NCBI RefSeq assembly: GCF_004337985.1
Contig: NC_043744.1
Span: forward strand, 746,730-810,729
DNA: 64,000 nucleotides
Direction: 5' to 3'
Source of the DNA: Pyricularia pennisetigena
Lineage: Eukaryota > Ascomycota > Sordariomycetes > Magnaporthales > Pyriculariaceae
In this document: one piece after another, positions 54,782-64,000 of the stretch
Layout of the letters: each line of letters begins with the position of its first letter
How positions within the stretch are numbered: position 1 is the stretch's first letter
Notes under the pieces: generated by a model
Database searches by the model: none
What the model saw: the letters and a program-made list of their open reading frames with translations, nothing else
What the model was told of the DNA's origin: nothing
Made by a program: the position numbers and the translations under genes

Positions 54782-56196
54782 TTATATTGCCACCAGTGCC
54801 AACAAAGCCCAGCAGACGGCGATCAGAACAGCCAAGGATCCAGAAGTCGCCATCTCGCCAACCCCTCCCCTCTGAACAGGTCCTTGGCCGTCACCACTCC
54901 CAGAAGTTGCAGGGACCGGGCCATCACCTGTGGGCAACGTCCCCGGGACGAAAACCAGCCCTCCTGGGTCGTTGGACGGCATGCGCGACGGCATGACGGC
55001 CACGAGCGTGATGCCAGCCGCCTGCTTGGCGGCGTCTGGCTGGTACGTGGCGGTGGGGAATCCGCACTTTGCTAAGATGCTGTTGGCGTCGGCTAAGCCT
55101 GTTTTTTTTTTTTTTTTTCATTGTTGTTGTTTTGTCTTGATATTAGCCGAGAAATTTGGGTTTTGCACTCGTCAACGATTACGTGATATGTAGAAACAAT
55201 GCATAAGCTCAAGGCAGATTGTGAACCCAGAACCGGGATGCAAGAAAGAAGGGGGAGCGGGGGAGAAAATATGAGACAGATCAACCTTGGCTTACCTTTC
55301 CGCTCCTGCTCGGTATTGGAGCTTTGGGCCATGCAGCTTCCGCACAGCCCCGAGATGCCCGAGACGTCGAAGCTGAGGTTCCGGCAGTAGCATGCCCGCT
55401 GGAACTGGTCGTGCTCCACGTTCTCCTGCCGCCGGCCCACCGCGCTGTCTCGACCGCCCAAGGCCCGCTTCTGGGCCGATTCCAACCCCGGGACGGCGGT
55501 GGGGAGAGCCGGGTCGTTGTCGGCGGCGTCGACGTCCCGCTGCTTCCCTTTGCGCTGACGGTCGGCTTTGGCGGACGATAGCGCGGCCAGGAAGGAGTTG
55601 GCGGCCGGGCCAAAGTTGAGCTCCCGTGATGACGACGAGCTGCGGTCGTCTTTGTCCTCGCGGCTGCGCCTTGCTGCCGAGGTTGTCGCGGGTTCCGTCG
55701 GAGTTGGCTGTGGCGGCGGCGACGTCGCCTCTGCCGGTGGGGTTCCTGGTGACGGGGTCAACTGCACCGGCGGGCCGCTGGTCGGTAGAGCGGGCGCGGC
55801 GGCAGGAGGAGTAGCTGGTGGCTGTGTAGTTGCCGGAGTCGGGGTAGGCGGTGGAGGTACGCTCGGGATTGACTCAGGAGGAGCAGGAGGTAAGGGAGGC
55901 GTGCTGCTGGATAAGGGATTCGACGATGACGAAGGCGGAGGGGGAAGTGATGATGAAGGAGGCGTCGCTGCTGGTGGCGATTGTGTGGATGATGAGGGTA
56001 TCGCAGTCCCTGGCGGCGGCGGGGTTCCCAGGACTTTGCGCTCGGCCGTTGCGCAGGCTCCCGAAAGGAGCACTACCGGCATGCAGATCTGCTGACATGC
56101 CGATGGAACCTCGGAGCCGATGAGCTCCAGGGCCGAGGCGGAAGTGGTGACGATGGCCACTGCGGCGAAAAACGCAACATTCCGCCCAAAGACCAT
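54782..56196 (-). CDS. secreted Ser/Pro-rich protein, probably GPI-anchored
   Basis: Two exons, 56196-55296 and 55098-54782, give 405 aa. N-terminal signal peptide (MVFGRNVAFFAAVAIVTTSASA, about 22). A Cys-bearing start (CQQICMPVVLLSGACA) is followed by about 140 residues of Ser/Pro/Thr-rich mucin-like linker, likely O-glycosylated. A second Cys cluster (ACYCRNLSFDVSGISGLCGSC, about 277-297) precedes the junction, and ILAKCGF follows in exon 2. The C terminus is a hydrophobic tail (SGSLAVLIAVCWALLALVAI), suited for GPI attachment. The Cys blocks at both ends of the linker resemble fungal cell-surface proteins, but no Pfam family is recognised. The intron has an A-run (T-run on +, 55102-55118) immediately before its CAG acceptor. 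Confidence 0.8.
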
Positions 56197-56237
56197 GCTA
56201 TGTGGCGGCTCTTTCGATGCCTTGAGATGATCTTGAC

Positions 56238-56238
<1 letters not shown>

Positions 56239-56289
<51 letters not shown>
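56239..56289 (+). repeat. poly(A) run, about 51 bases
   Basis: The longest homopolymer in the window; 43 bp upstream of the minus-strand ATG at 56196, so a T-run in that leader or promoter. Confidence 0.9.
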
Positions 56290-56291
<2 letters not shown>

Positions 56292-56765
56292 TGGCCGAGG
56301 GCGGCTGTCTCCGGGGCAAGCCAGCAAGCTTGGGCGGATTTACATCCCCTTCTCCCTGTCAGGTCCCGCGCCGGCGCTGATGTGAATAATTAAGATGATT
56401 AGGTCTCCTTGTCGCAGTTTTCTGTCTGGGCCAGCCCAACTGGACTTTGCTGGAGCAGCTAATTAGGGTGATAATCTATGGAGAGAACAAGAAAAATAGA
56501 AGTCAATGTAACAAGCAAAGAGATGAGAGTAACTACAATCCCACGCCTTGGGTAGGGCGACCTAGACAAAAGAGAAAGGGATGCCCGCTCTATGCTCCCC
56601 CATAACCACCCATCTCACCCCCCATCATTCCCCAGTCGAGGAATGCATTCAAGACGTCTCATACAGCAAATTGAGAGTCACATATGAGCCACAACCCAGG
56701 GCGGAACAGATACGTCCATAATCTACGTCGAAACGAAGATCATGCGGGGCCGCAGAAACAATGAG

Positions 56766-56812
56766 TTGCTGCTGGCTGCTGCTGCTGGCTGCTGCTGCTG
56801 CTGCTGCTGCGT
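56766..56812. repeat. CTG/CAG trinucleotide repeat
   Basis: About 14 CTG units, interrupted twice by GGCTG. Confidence 0.9.
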
Positions 56813-57421
56813 GCAGTGCGACAGGGCAGGTTGGGCCTCGAGTTCCTTTATGCAAACACCCAAGGGGTTGTGGGCCACAAAAGGTTTCTTCTGGTCTGTT
56901 GTTGGACAAAGACCAGTTCCTCTCCACTAAATAAAAATATTACCCTTGTGGGTTTGTGAGACACGGGTCAGTCGCGAGGTTGAAACATCTGCAGAGGTGG
57001 AGAAATCTCTGGACCAGCTGTCAATCCACCGCTGACCCCGTCGACATCGATCGCTTGCAAATTGACCCACGAATCAAACCATGTCACGTGCATTTCCGGG
57101 ACCTTCGTCCTCTAACGCCGGAAAGCCGCGGGCTTCGGTTTTAACAGCGGCCTTAGGGGTGGATTCATTACATTGCAAACCTCGACTACCCATAGAGCGT
57201 CAAAGGCAAACAAGAAAAAAATCAGCACGAATGCCATCTGAATGGTTCCTGGGGTCCCATTACTATTAAAGATGGCTGTCTCCCGACGATCATTGTTCTG
57301 GGTAGGTAGGTAGGTTAGGTTGTAGGTATGTTTTTAATCTGGTACTGCTAGTCTCCAAGAAACAAGCGTCCTTTGCTGCAGCCCCTGAAATTTCTAAAAA
57401 GAAATTAAAAAAAAAAAAAAA

Positions 57422-58204
57422 ATGCACACAGTCCTCACAGGCGCAACAGGCCTGGTCGGCTCGGCCGTCCTCGACGCCATGCTCTCCAACCCAGCCATCA
57501 CCAAAATCACCATCCTCTCCCGCCGGCCCGTGGCGCAGGCCACCGCCCGCGCCGACCCGCGCGTGTCGGTGGTGCTGCACGACGACTTCACGTCGTACGA
57601 CGACGACGCCGCGCTCCGCAGCCGCCTCCAGGACGCGCGCGGCTGCGTCTGGGCCCTGGGCGTCAGCCAGACGCAGGTCGGCAGCCGGGACGAGTACGAG
57701 CGCATCACCAAGACGTTTGCGCTGGCGGCGGCGCGGTCCCTGGGCGACGCGGCCCGGCGCGCCGGCGAGCCCTTTGACTTTGTCTACGTGTCCGGCATGG
57801 GCGCCACCACGACGCCCGGCCGGTTCGCGCAGCTCTTTGCGCGCGTCAAGGGCGAGACGGAGCTCGGGCTCGCCGCCCTGCAGGACGAGAACCCCCTGCT
57901 GCGCGCCAGCTCCGTCAGGGCTGGGTTCGTGGATCCCGCGGCCCACGGGGCCATCGCGCAGTATCTGCCTGCGAGGCCCGTGTTGACCACCGCGATGGAG
58001 AAGGTCCTGGGTCCGGTCGTGAGGGGCTTTTGGAAGAGCGCCTGGAGCCCGACGGAGCATCTGGGCAGGTTTCTGACGGACATGGCCATCGGGAAGTGGT
58101 CGGAAAAAGAGCTCGTTGCTGCCGGGGCTGACAAGATTGGTAAAGGCGGCTTTCTCGTCGTGGAGAACCCGACCTTTCGCAAGTTGCAAGGGCTGGATGC
58201 ATAG
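57422..58204 (+). CDS. NAD(P)-binding SDR-like protein (HTATIP2 / atypical SDR type)
   Basis: Single exon, 260 aa. The Rossmann start TGATGLVGSAVLDAML, then ITILSRRP, VVLHDDF and FVYVSGMG, with a GFVDP segment following LRASSVRAG. This is the atypical SDR group of HTATIP2/TIP30-like oxidoreductases, known in animals as an NADPH-binding regulator; fungal members are uncharacterised. Length matches the family (about 240-260). The ATG directly follows a run of 15 A. It is convergent with the GH7 gene 176 bp downstream. Cytosolic; substrate unknown. Confidence 0.88.
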   Translation: MHTVLTGATGLVGSAVLDAMLSNPAITKITILSRRPVAQATARADPRVSVVLHDDFTSYDDDAALRSRLQDARGCVWALGVSQTQVGSRDEYERITKTFALAAARSLGDAARRAGEPFDFVYVSGMGATTTPGRFAQLFARVKGETELGLAALQDENPLLRASSVRAGFVDPAAHGAIAQYLPARPVLTTAMEKVLGPVVRGFWKSAWSPTEHLGRFLTDMAIGKWSEKELVAAGADKIGKGGFLVVENPTFRKLQGLDA

Positions 58205-58379
58205 TGGTGCTTGTATATTTTTTTTCTTTCTTTTATTTCCTGAGATGGCTTCAGTGTATGTACTGTTCCTTTTTTTTTGACCGCTTTAGAATACCCTAGA
58301 CCTTTTTCTCCCTTTAGATCAAATGCATCTCATCTAGACACCGTCGCCTCCTCGGCCCAAAGTTCTCTATCAAGCCCAT

Positions 58380-59800
58380 TCACATGGTCGACCTCTTCTT
58401 GACACACCTCTCCTTGCCCTCGTAGGTCGAGTCGATCTCACCCCACTTCATGTTGCTAAAGGTAACCTCGGGGAAAGGCTCGACCTGGCGGATGAAGCTC
58501 GGGGCGCCCTCGGTGGCGTTGCAGGGGCCGGCGCCCTCGCTCGCGCCGTCGAGCCACTTCATCTGCCCGCCCTCGTCCCACCAGATGCTGAGGGCGAGGA
58601 CCATGCCGCGCGAGAGCGCGTCGCCCATGCCCGCGGTCGCGCCGAGCTCCAGGAAGCGGTTGGCGTTGGTGGCCCGGCAGAGCTCGTCGGTGAGCTCGGC
58701 CACGGCCGGCAGACCCTCCTTCTTGACCTTCTCGGCCCGTATCACCACGCCGTCTTGCACGTACAGCCGCCGGATCGCCGCGAGCTTGCCGTCGGCGCCC
58801 TTGGGGAACTGCGTCACCACCGTCATCGGCTTGGTCGTGTCGACCTTGAACTCGTCCTCCCTGCCGTAGTAGTAGGGCGATCCGTTCCGGAACGAGTTCC
58901 AGGCGCATCTAAATCCCAACGCAGGCTGGTTAGTCTTGACGGTATTTTTTTTTTTTTTTTTGTTTTTGTTTCTCTTGTTTGTTTTCTTTTCTTCCCCTTT
59001 CCCCTTCACTTCTTTTCTAAGCAAAAAAAAAAATCTTACCCTGGCTTGTCACAAATACCCGCGCTGTCGCCTCCGCACGCAGCTCCGGTGCACTCGACCA
59101 GCCCCGGCACGTTGCAGGGGTGCGGAGCAATGTGGGTGGCGCGGCTGTTGGCCTCCCAGATGTCCATCTCGTTGCAGCACGAGCCGGCGCCGACGAGGTT
59201 GCCCTCGCCGTTGATGAAGGGCGTGGTGTAGCACTGGGCGTCGCAGTACCCCGTGCCCCAGTAGGCGCCGCCCTCGTTGATGTCGCTCTTGCCGCCGTCG
59301 GCCTCCATCTCGGACAGGTACAGGGCGCTGTTCATGCCGCAGGGAAGCCTGTCCATGACGACGTCGAAGGCGAACTCGTTGCCCGTGAGCTGCAGCATCT
59401 CGTACTTTTGCTCCGTCTCGTCGAGGAGGTAGACGCGCGGCGACACGACGTTGCCGCTCGGCAGGATGTGCTGCAGCCGCAGCGAGCTGCCCGACGTCGT
59501 CACGCCGATGCTGCTGTAGTCGGACAAGCCTTGCATGTGACAGTTCTCGTGGCAGGCCTCCTTGGTCGGGCACGCGGTCGCGTTGGCCGCCTCGCCCCAG
59601 TTGCCGCAGCCGTAGCTCGGGGCCGCCGGCTGGAAGACGTGGTGCGCCAGGGAGTCGATGACGATGTAGTTGGTCTTTTCCGTGCAGCCGCCCTCCTTGG
59701 TGCAGCGATAAGTCGTGATCTTGGGGTGCACCTCGGTGCCCACGGGCTTCTGCGCAGCCACGAGTGAGCCCAGCAGGGCCAGTGTGAGAAGGACTGTCAT
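58380..59800 (-). CDS. secreted GH7 endo-beta-1,4-glucanase
   Basis: Two exons, 59800-59040 and 58908-58380, give 429 aa. Signal peptide of about 16 residues (MTVLLTLALLGSLVAA). GH7 landmarks: KITTYRCTKEGGC, GYCDAQC and the catalytic EMDIWEAN with Glu211, Asp213 and Glu216. Cys are abundant, and there is no C-terminal CBM1. Length and the short loops point to the endoglucanase (Cel7B/EGI) rather than the cellobiohydrolase branch. The intron (59039-58909) contains T/A runs near both ends and is in phase 2; the junction yields GCAWNSFRNG. The ATG is immediately preceded on its strand by 13 A. The enzyme cuts internal bonds of cellulose outside the cell. Confidence 0.94.
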
Positions 59801-60918
59801 TTTTTTTTTTTTTGGGCTGGCGTTGAACTGCAGACAGGGTGAGAGGACGAGTAGGATGGAGCCTCGTATATTAAGGGGCTGAGGTGAAGAGCCATGGTTT
59901 GGTAAAGCCGAGCGGGCGACTATTCCTGTTTATAGTTTGCTGAATACTCGACATCTGTTCATCGTCGTCCTCCCTCCCCATCGCTTCATCCATCACCCAT
60001 TGGGCACTCACAGCCAATCACAAGAAAAAAAAAACACCTGACAGCTAACCATTCCATATGCAAGGGGTAAATCTCGGTTGGGGAAGCGGAAAGCCACCGC
60101 GACGCGGCGCGCAAGTTGAACCTTGGAAATTGGAATATCGGCTCGCTGCATATTAGCCGTGATTGCAGCGAAAATCACATTCCTCCCCAGATCGGAACCG
60201 TCAATCTCACCTCCGCACACTACCCCAGCCTCCGCACGCCAAGATTGTTGGGACTTGCTGCATTGGATTGGCGGAAGGTCGTGTCCCGTCCCTGGAGGCG
60301 GGATGGCGGGAATAGGTGTGGTAGAGGCCAAGGGTCAGGGACGGGCCCGTGATTCCGGGGCCGTCAGAATAAGGTATAGTAGAGTATAGAGTATGCTTTG
60401 TTCGTACAAGGACTTTCTCTTTTTTTTTTTCTTCTTCTTTCCAGTCCGCCCAATCACGAGCGCAGACGTGTCCCGGTTTGCGGGCCTATATTGCCATTTC
60501 CCCCCCGTCCGTCTAAAGAAACCCCTGTCGAGCTGAAGACGCTTGCCCCAGTGCGGTTAAGTCCGGCTTGGAACCATGGCATTTGGGAAACAGTTTCTGC
60601 TGTTGATCAGCCGTTTTCGAGGGAGGTGGGCTCTGGCAAATCTGGTCCCGACGGGCGTGGCATCAGCTGCGGGGACGGCGATACATGACTGTTACGGTGT
60701 TGTTAGACGTTCCAATCGTGGAAAGTCGGTTATGGTTATTGCCGCTAGTATCCTACTCTGTTACATCATTGATCTCAAGACTATCCTTTTTTTTTTTTCG
60801 TCCGTCTCCTGTTGGTCATGCCAACCCTCAACAATACCACCAGCACTTGGTCAACAGAGAATCCAGCACTATGCCTGAAAACAGTGTACTCCTCGTTGCA
60901 AAGGGAGTGCGTTCTGTT
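59801..60918. other. intergenic
   Basis: 1.1 kb upstream of GH7 and downstream of the coiled-coil gene. T-runs lie at 59801-59813 and near 60420 and 60788. No gene is seen. Confidence 0.55.
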
Positions 60919-62554
60919 TTACAATGTCTGCTCGGCGGTGTCAGGTTGGCGACCTGTGGACGCCGTCATCGATTCACCCGCGTTGCCTCTCCGAAGACGT
61001 GATATCATTCCCTTCAAAACAATGTTTTCCGCTGACAGTTTGATCCTCTCATTCCTCACCTTCTTGAAGTTGTCCAGCACATGGGTAAGCATCTTGGACG
61101 CCAGCTCTTCGCCAGACAGGAACGCCTTGAATCGACTTCTGACGGCAGCCAGCTCTGCTTTCAGTAACGCTCGCTCCCTGGCATTCTGCTCGAGTTTTGC
61201 TTCCAGCTGCAACGTCTTGGCCGGTGCATGCAAGTGTGCTCCGATACCCTGCGCGGGCTTGTGCGACGTGTGGTCATCCTCATGGTCCGCTGGGTAGTGC
61301 GCGTTTCGTTTGCCGGCACGCTCCTCTCCCGCCGACGCCCGTGCCGCCTCGGAATTGATGCTCCTGGCTTGATACGAATGAGACGACTGTCCGTAGTAGG
61401 TTTGCTGGTCTTGAATAATCAAATCGATATACTCGTCATGCGGAACCGTCAAGTCCACAACAGCTTGGGTTCGATCTTGTGCCTTTTCCTCTATGGCCGC
61501 CACGTCTGCGAGCGTCTGGAGCGCTTGCTTGGCCAGCGGTGCGCATCTCAACTGGCGCAGCTGTATCTCTTGCCTGGAAACCGTTTGCTTGAGCTGCCGC
61601 TTCTCCTGGCCAACCTCTTGAAGCGTCTCCTCAAGCTCATTAATCTGCCGCCTGAGCTCCTTCTCAGAAACGTTGACTCCTCGTCTCTTCCGTTGGCGGC
61701 GCCGCTTCTCTGCCAGTCTGTCCTTCTCGAGCACATCATCAAGCTTCTCTCGGCAAACCCATTCGGGGTCCAAATTGTTCAGGCCATCTGGCGCGGTCTC
61801 TTCATCCGACGAGACTGGCGAGCGAGGTGAAGAGCCTGTGGGAGATGGAGGTGTGAAGATGATGTCCGGCACGCTGGGGCTGAGTAGGCGTCGCAGGTTG
61901 GCAACATGCTCCGAGTCGAGCTTCTCTACTTCTTCATCACCGAGGTCGGCGGGTACGGCGACCAAATCTTCCTGTTGAACAATGTTTGAATTAGAAGCCA
62001 ATTCAGCGCAATCGTTGTCATAGATTCATAATCCGCCTTTGGGGCGGGAAGCAACACTATAGCTATACCTCATCTTCGCTCGAAGCTTCTGACGACTCGT
62101 AATCTGACGAATCGTAAGCCTCGACTTCAGTCACGTCAACGTTGCCGCTGCTAGCGACCAAGTTGACGGGGTTTGACGTGAACTCTTGGGCAGCAGCGTC
62201 GTTGGTGGTTGAGCCAGGCGAGATGTCTGGATTCATCTCCGAGACAGCAACATTCAGCTTGTCCTACAGCTGCTGCGTTGTCTCGTGCCCAGAGCCTGGC
62301 CGTGTCTTGACGCTTTGGCATTCATCTGGCTTTTCTCCCAGTGCAGCATGGCCAATGATTGTCTGTTCCTTCAAGTCTCTCACACCCAAACAATCTGCAG
62401 ACTGCTCTTGGTCTGGATCGAGAAGTGATGAAGACGAACCATCATCGACATCCATCTCGCTAGAAGTGCCAATCGTGAGATGACCGTGGATGTTGTTGTT
62501 GGAGGACTGCGGAGTGCTCAAGGCACGACTTATTTTGACATCGTGGTCGCGCAT
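60919..62554 (-). CDS. hypothetical nuclear-type coiled-coil protein
   Basis: I do not recognise it. Three exons, 62554-62312, 62263-62069 and 61971-60919, give 496 aa. The first intron is only 48 nt (GTCAAG to GTAG) and removes an in-frame TAG; frames on both sides fit. The first 150 residues are acidic and Ser-rich (DSSDYESSEASSEDE). A basic cluster KRRRQRKRRG (about 235-245) runs directly into a coiled coil (about 248-292, KELRRQINELEETLQEVGQE). This layout resembles bZIP but lacks the Asn/Arg DNA-contact pattern. A second coiled coil lies at about 405-470. It may be a DNA- or chromosome-associated scaffold; that is inference. Confidence 0.7.
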
Positions 62555-62963
62555 TGCTGCATCAAGTGTGCATTATTGAGTCTTTGAAATACAACCCAAA
62601 AGAATGTTATGATGGAGGCTGAATGGATGAAAAAAAGAGTGCTGGTATGTAACAATGTTGTTCTGAATACCGAGTTTGAGAATGAGAAATATTGTGTCGA
62701 TGGCTCGTACTTTGTGGGGGGAATAAAATGATAAAAACAACCTGAGGGGTTGGGGAAGTTTGGCAGGATGACTCTTTCTCAGGAATTTTTTACCAGTTGC
62801 GGATATTGTGCCTTGTAAACATGTATGAGTAGAAGCTGTGACTGGCAAATGAGAGCAAGCTGAAATTGACTTGGGGTGCAGGAGGTAACTAATGGAAATG
62901 AGGCTGTGGCAGAAACGCTGAGGGTATATAATATTCACACGAGGTCAGTCTTTCAATCAACAA
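62555..62963. other. intergenic upstream of tRNA-His
   Basis: 409 bp, promoter of the coiled-coil gene; no gene is seen. Confidence 0.6.
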
Positions 62964-63035
62964 GGGTGTGTCGTATAGGGGTTAGTACACTTCGTTGTGG
63001 CCGAAGAAACGCAAGTTCGAGTCTTGCCACGCCCA
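62964..63035 (+). tRNA. tRNA-His (anticodon GTG)
   Basis: All arms fold. The acceptor GGGTGTG pairs with CACGCCC (one G-T). The D arm is GTAT/GTAC, the anticodon stem CTTCG/CGAAG with loop TTGTGGC, and the T stem GCAAG/CTTGC with loop TTCGAGT. Discriminator A is at 63035. No intron. CCA is not encoded, and the extra 5' G of tRNA-His would be added later. The B box (GTTCGAGTC) is intact and a T5 stretch (63041-63045) serves as pol III terminator. Histidine carrier for translation. Confidence 0.93.
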
Positions 63036-63512
63036 TTCGTTTTTGTTATTTCCAGACATCTTTTTTGGGTGATACCAAACAAATCCACTGATTTTAGTGC
63101 CAGTGTTTCGTCGTTTTCTCATGTTTTTATTTTTTATCTTTGCTTTTTTGTTTTGATTCAAATCTTTTTTTATCATACTATAACAAAAATTTCAAGAGAT
63201 TTTACTTAACTACAGGCCTGGCTTGGGCCATGATTTGACAATTTACAGCTTGGGCGAGTCGGTGCGCAATTACCCGACCAATTCCTGCATGTTTCCCCGT
63301 TCCACTCAAGATGTAGTAGTTATTCAAATATTCACCGCCAAGTTTTGTATATGTTCGTTCTAATATGCATTCCCTTCCTGTTGACTTAAAAATTCCAGTA
63401 CAGTTGCACGCTATGAAAAAAACAAAAACGCCGGCTATGTATGCTCCCATCCTTTGAAACTTTTTTTTTTTTCATGATTATTATCATACCACCCATCCCA
63501 CCAAAACAACAC
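63036..63512. other. intergenic, tRNA-His / edge gene
   Basis: T-rich sequence with no supportable gene. Confidence 0.55.
63041..63045 (+). terminator. RNA polymerase III terminator of tRNA-His
   Basis: TTTTT six bases after the tRNA 3' end. Confidence 0.7.
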
Positions 63513-64000
63513 TCAACAATCCCTCGCCCACCGGACACTCTTTCTCTTTGGCCGTCTGCCAGCAGCTTCATCAGCCTCCCGCTCCCCCATATCCATCTCT
63601 CTACCTCCTCCACGAGCAGCAGCAGCAGCCGCCGCCGCCGCCCTCGCCTCCTTCTGGTAGCGCACGCCCTCGTCCTCGAGCTTCCATTCCCATCTTGCCC
63701 GCTCGACCACGTCTCCGCCTCCACGCAGCCTGGCCCGCCAGCCCTCGGCCCACAGCCACGCGATCCTGGCCACGCTGCCGCGCCTGGGCGTCGTCTTCCC
63801 GCCCGACCGCACCGAAGACTCGGGCGACGTCGCAGTGGACGACGCGCTGCTGTTCCTCTGCGAGAAGTCGCCCCTGTCGCTCCCGGCCGCCGCCGACGAG
63901 GGGCAGGTGGAGGAGGAGTGCGAGGCTGTGGTGGTGCTGGACCGGAGCGAGTCCCTGTACCCCAGACTGCGCGTCAACTCGTGCCGCCTGCGAGGGCCCT
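63513..64000 (-). CDS. C-terminal part of a hypothetical protein (runs off the window)
   Basis: The minus frame is open from the window end to a TGA at 63515-63513, about 161 residues. It is Ser-rich at first (SSTTTASHSSSTC, SSASSTATSPESS), then has a helix with Trp (ARIAWLWAEGWRARL), an Arg/Glu-rich helix containing a nine-residue Ala repeat from GCN codons, and a basic end (RRPKRKSVRW). No domain is recognised. The 5' part lies beyond base 64000, and the opposite strand is also partly open, so strand is likely but not certain. Confidence 0.5.
   Translation of the reverse strand, partial: GPRRRHELTRSLGYRDSLRSSTTTASHSSSTCPSSAAAGSDRGDFSQRNSSASSTATSPESSVRSGGKTTPRRGSVARIAWLWAEGWRARLRGGGDVVERARWEWKLEDEGVRYQKEARAAAAAAAAARGGGREMDMGEREADEAAGRRPKRKSVRWARDC

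Larger units (their letters stand above)
56197..57421. other. 1.2 kb divergent intergenic
   Basis: Promoters of the Pro-rich GPI gene and the SDR-like gene. Contains A51 (56239-56289), a CTG repeat (56766-56812) and an A-run directly before the ATG at 57422. No gene is seen. Confidence 0.6.

Noticed and set aside
324..62554. A secondary-metabolite gene cluster (P450, BVMO, enoyl reductase, FAD oxidases)
   Set aside because: The tailoring-type enzymes are scattered over 45 kb among housekeeping genes, and there is no PKS, NRPS, terpene synthase or cluster regulator.
60919..62554. Calling the coiled-coil protein a bZIP transcription factor
   Set aside because: It has a basic patch next to a coiled coil, but the DNA-contact Asn/Arg spacing and a regular Leu heptad are missing.

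Overview
The window is nuclear DNA of a filamentous ascomycete (Pezizomycotina, most likely a Sordariomycete). The evidence is short GT-AG introns (48 to about 130 nt), one gene per transcript, intron-containing ORFs on both strands, and a gene set typical of plant-associated moulds: GH7 and GH131 glucanases, an S53 peptidase, a LysM protein, a Pth11/SAT4-like membrane protein, a small Cys-rich secreted protein and an Hst4-type sirtuin. A Magnaporthales-like fungus would fit, but that is inference. Long poly(A/T) runs occur throughout, and all three N positions or blocks (10924, 35886-35956, 45867) lie in or beside such runs.

Layout. 0.3-5.9 kb: a succinate-semialdehyde-dehydrogenase-type ALDH (-), an HAD-family hydrolase (+), a PuuB-like FAD amine/amino-acid oxidase (+) and a small PMP3 membrane proteolipid (-). 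6.9-12.5 kb: a cytochrome P450 with no N-terminal membrane anchor (-), divergent from a cytochrome b5/b5-reductase fusion (+). The fusion appears twice, the copies separated by a single N, which is almost certainly an assembly artefact. 12.9-16.9 kb: a disordered/coiled-coil protein, a Tda3-like FAD oxidoreductase and a small secreted Cys-rich protein. 16.9-23.6 kb: a gene-poor block holding only a secreted ADP-ribosyltransferase-like gene and a roughly 570 bp foldback element. 23.7-29.9 kb: a seven-helix SAT4/Pth11-type protein convergent with a very large sirtuin. 32-38.5 kb: GH131, a sedolisin and a Baeyer-Villiger-type monooxygenase. 38.7-39.1 kb: a 120/123 bp tandem repeat. 40.4-50.4 kb: a LysM plus coiled-coil secreted protein, a disordered protein, an MDR enoyl/quinone reductase, an F-box-like protein and a PAP2 lipid phosphatase. 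51.4-56.2 kb: two secreted Pro-rich proteins, one built of repeats that each carry a copy of the intron 3' end and cut short by a TGA. 57.4-64 kb: an SDR-like protein, a GH7 endoglucanase, a nuclear-type coiled-coil protein, tRNA-His(GTG) and a gene running off the end.

How the genes may work together. The clearest functional unit is the divergent soluble-type P450 plus b5-b5R fusion, which could be a self-contained NADH-driven monooxygenase system. The ALDH and the PuuB-like oxidase could act in successive steps of amine/GABA catabolism. GH7, GH131, S53, LysM and the Cys-rich protein form a secreted plant/fungus interaction repertoire. There is no PKS or NRPS core gene, so this is not a classical metabolite cluster. 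All multi-exon models were built by hand from splice consensus and reading frame and have no transcript support.
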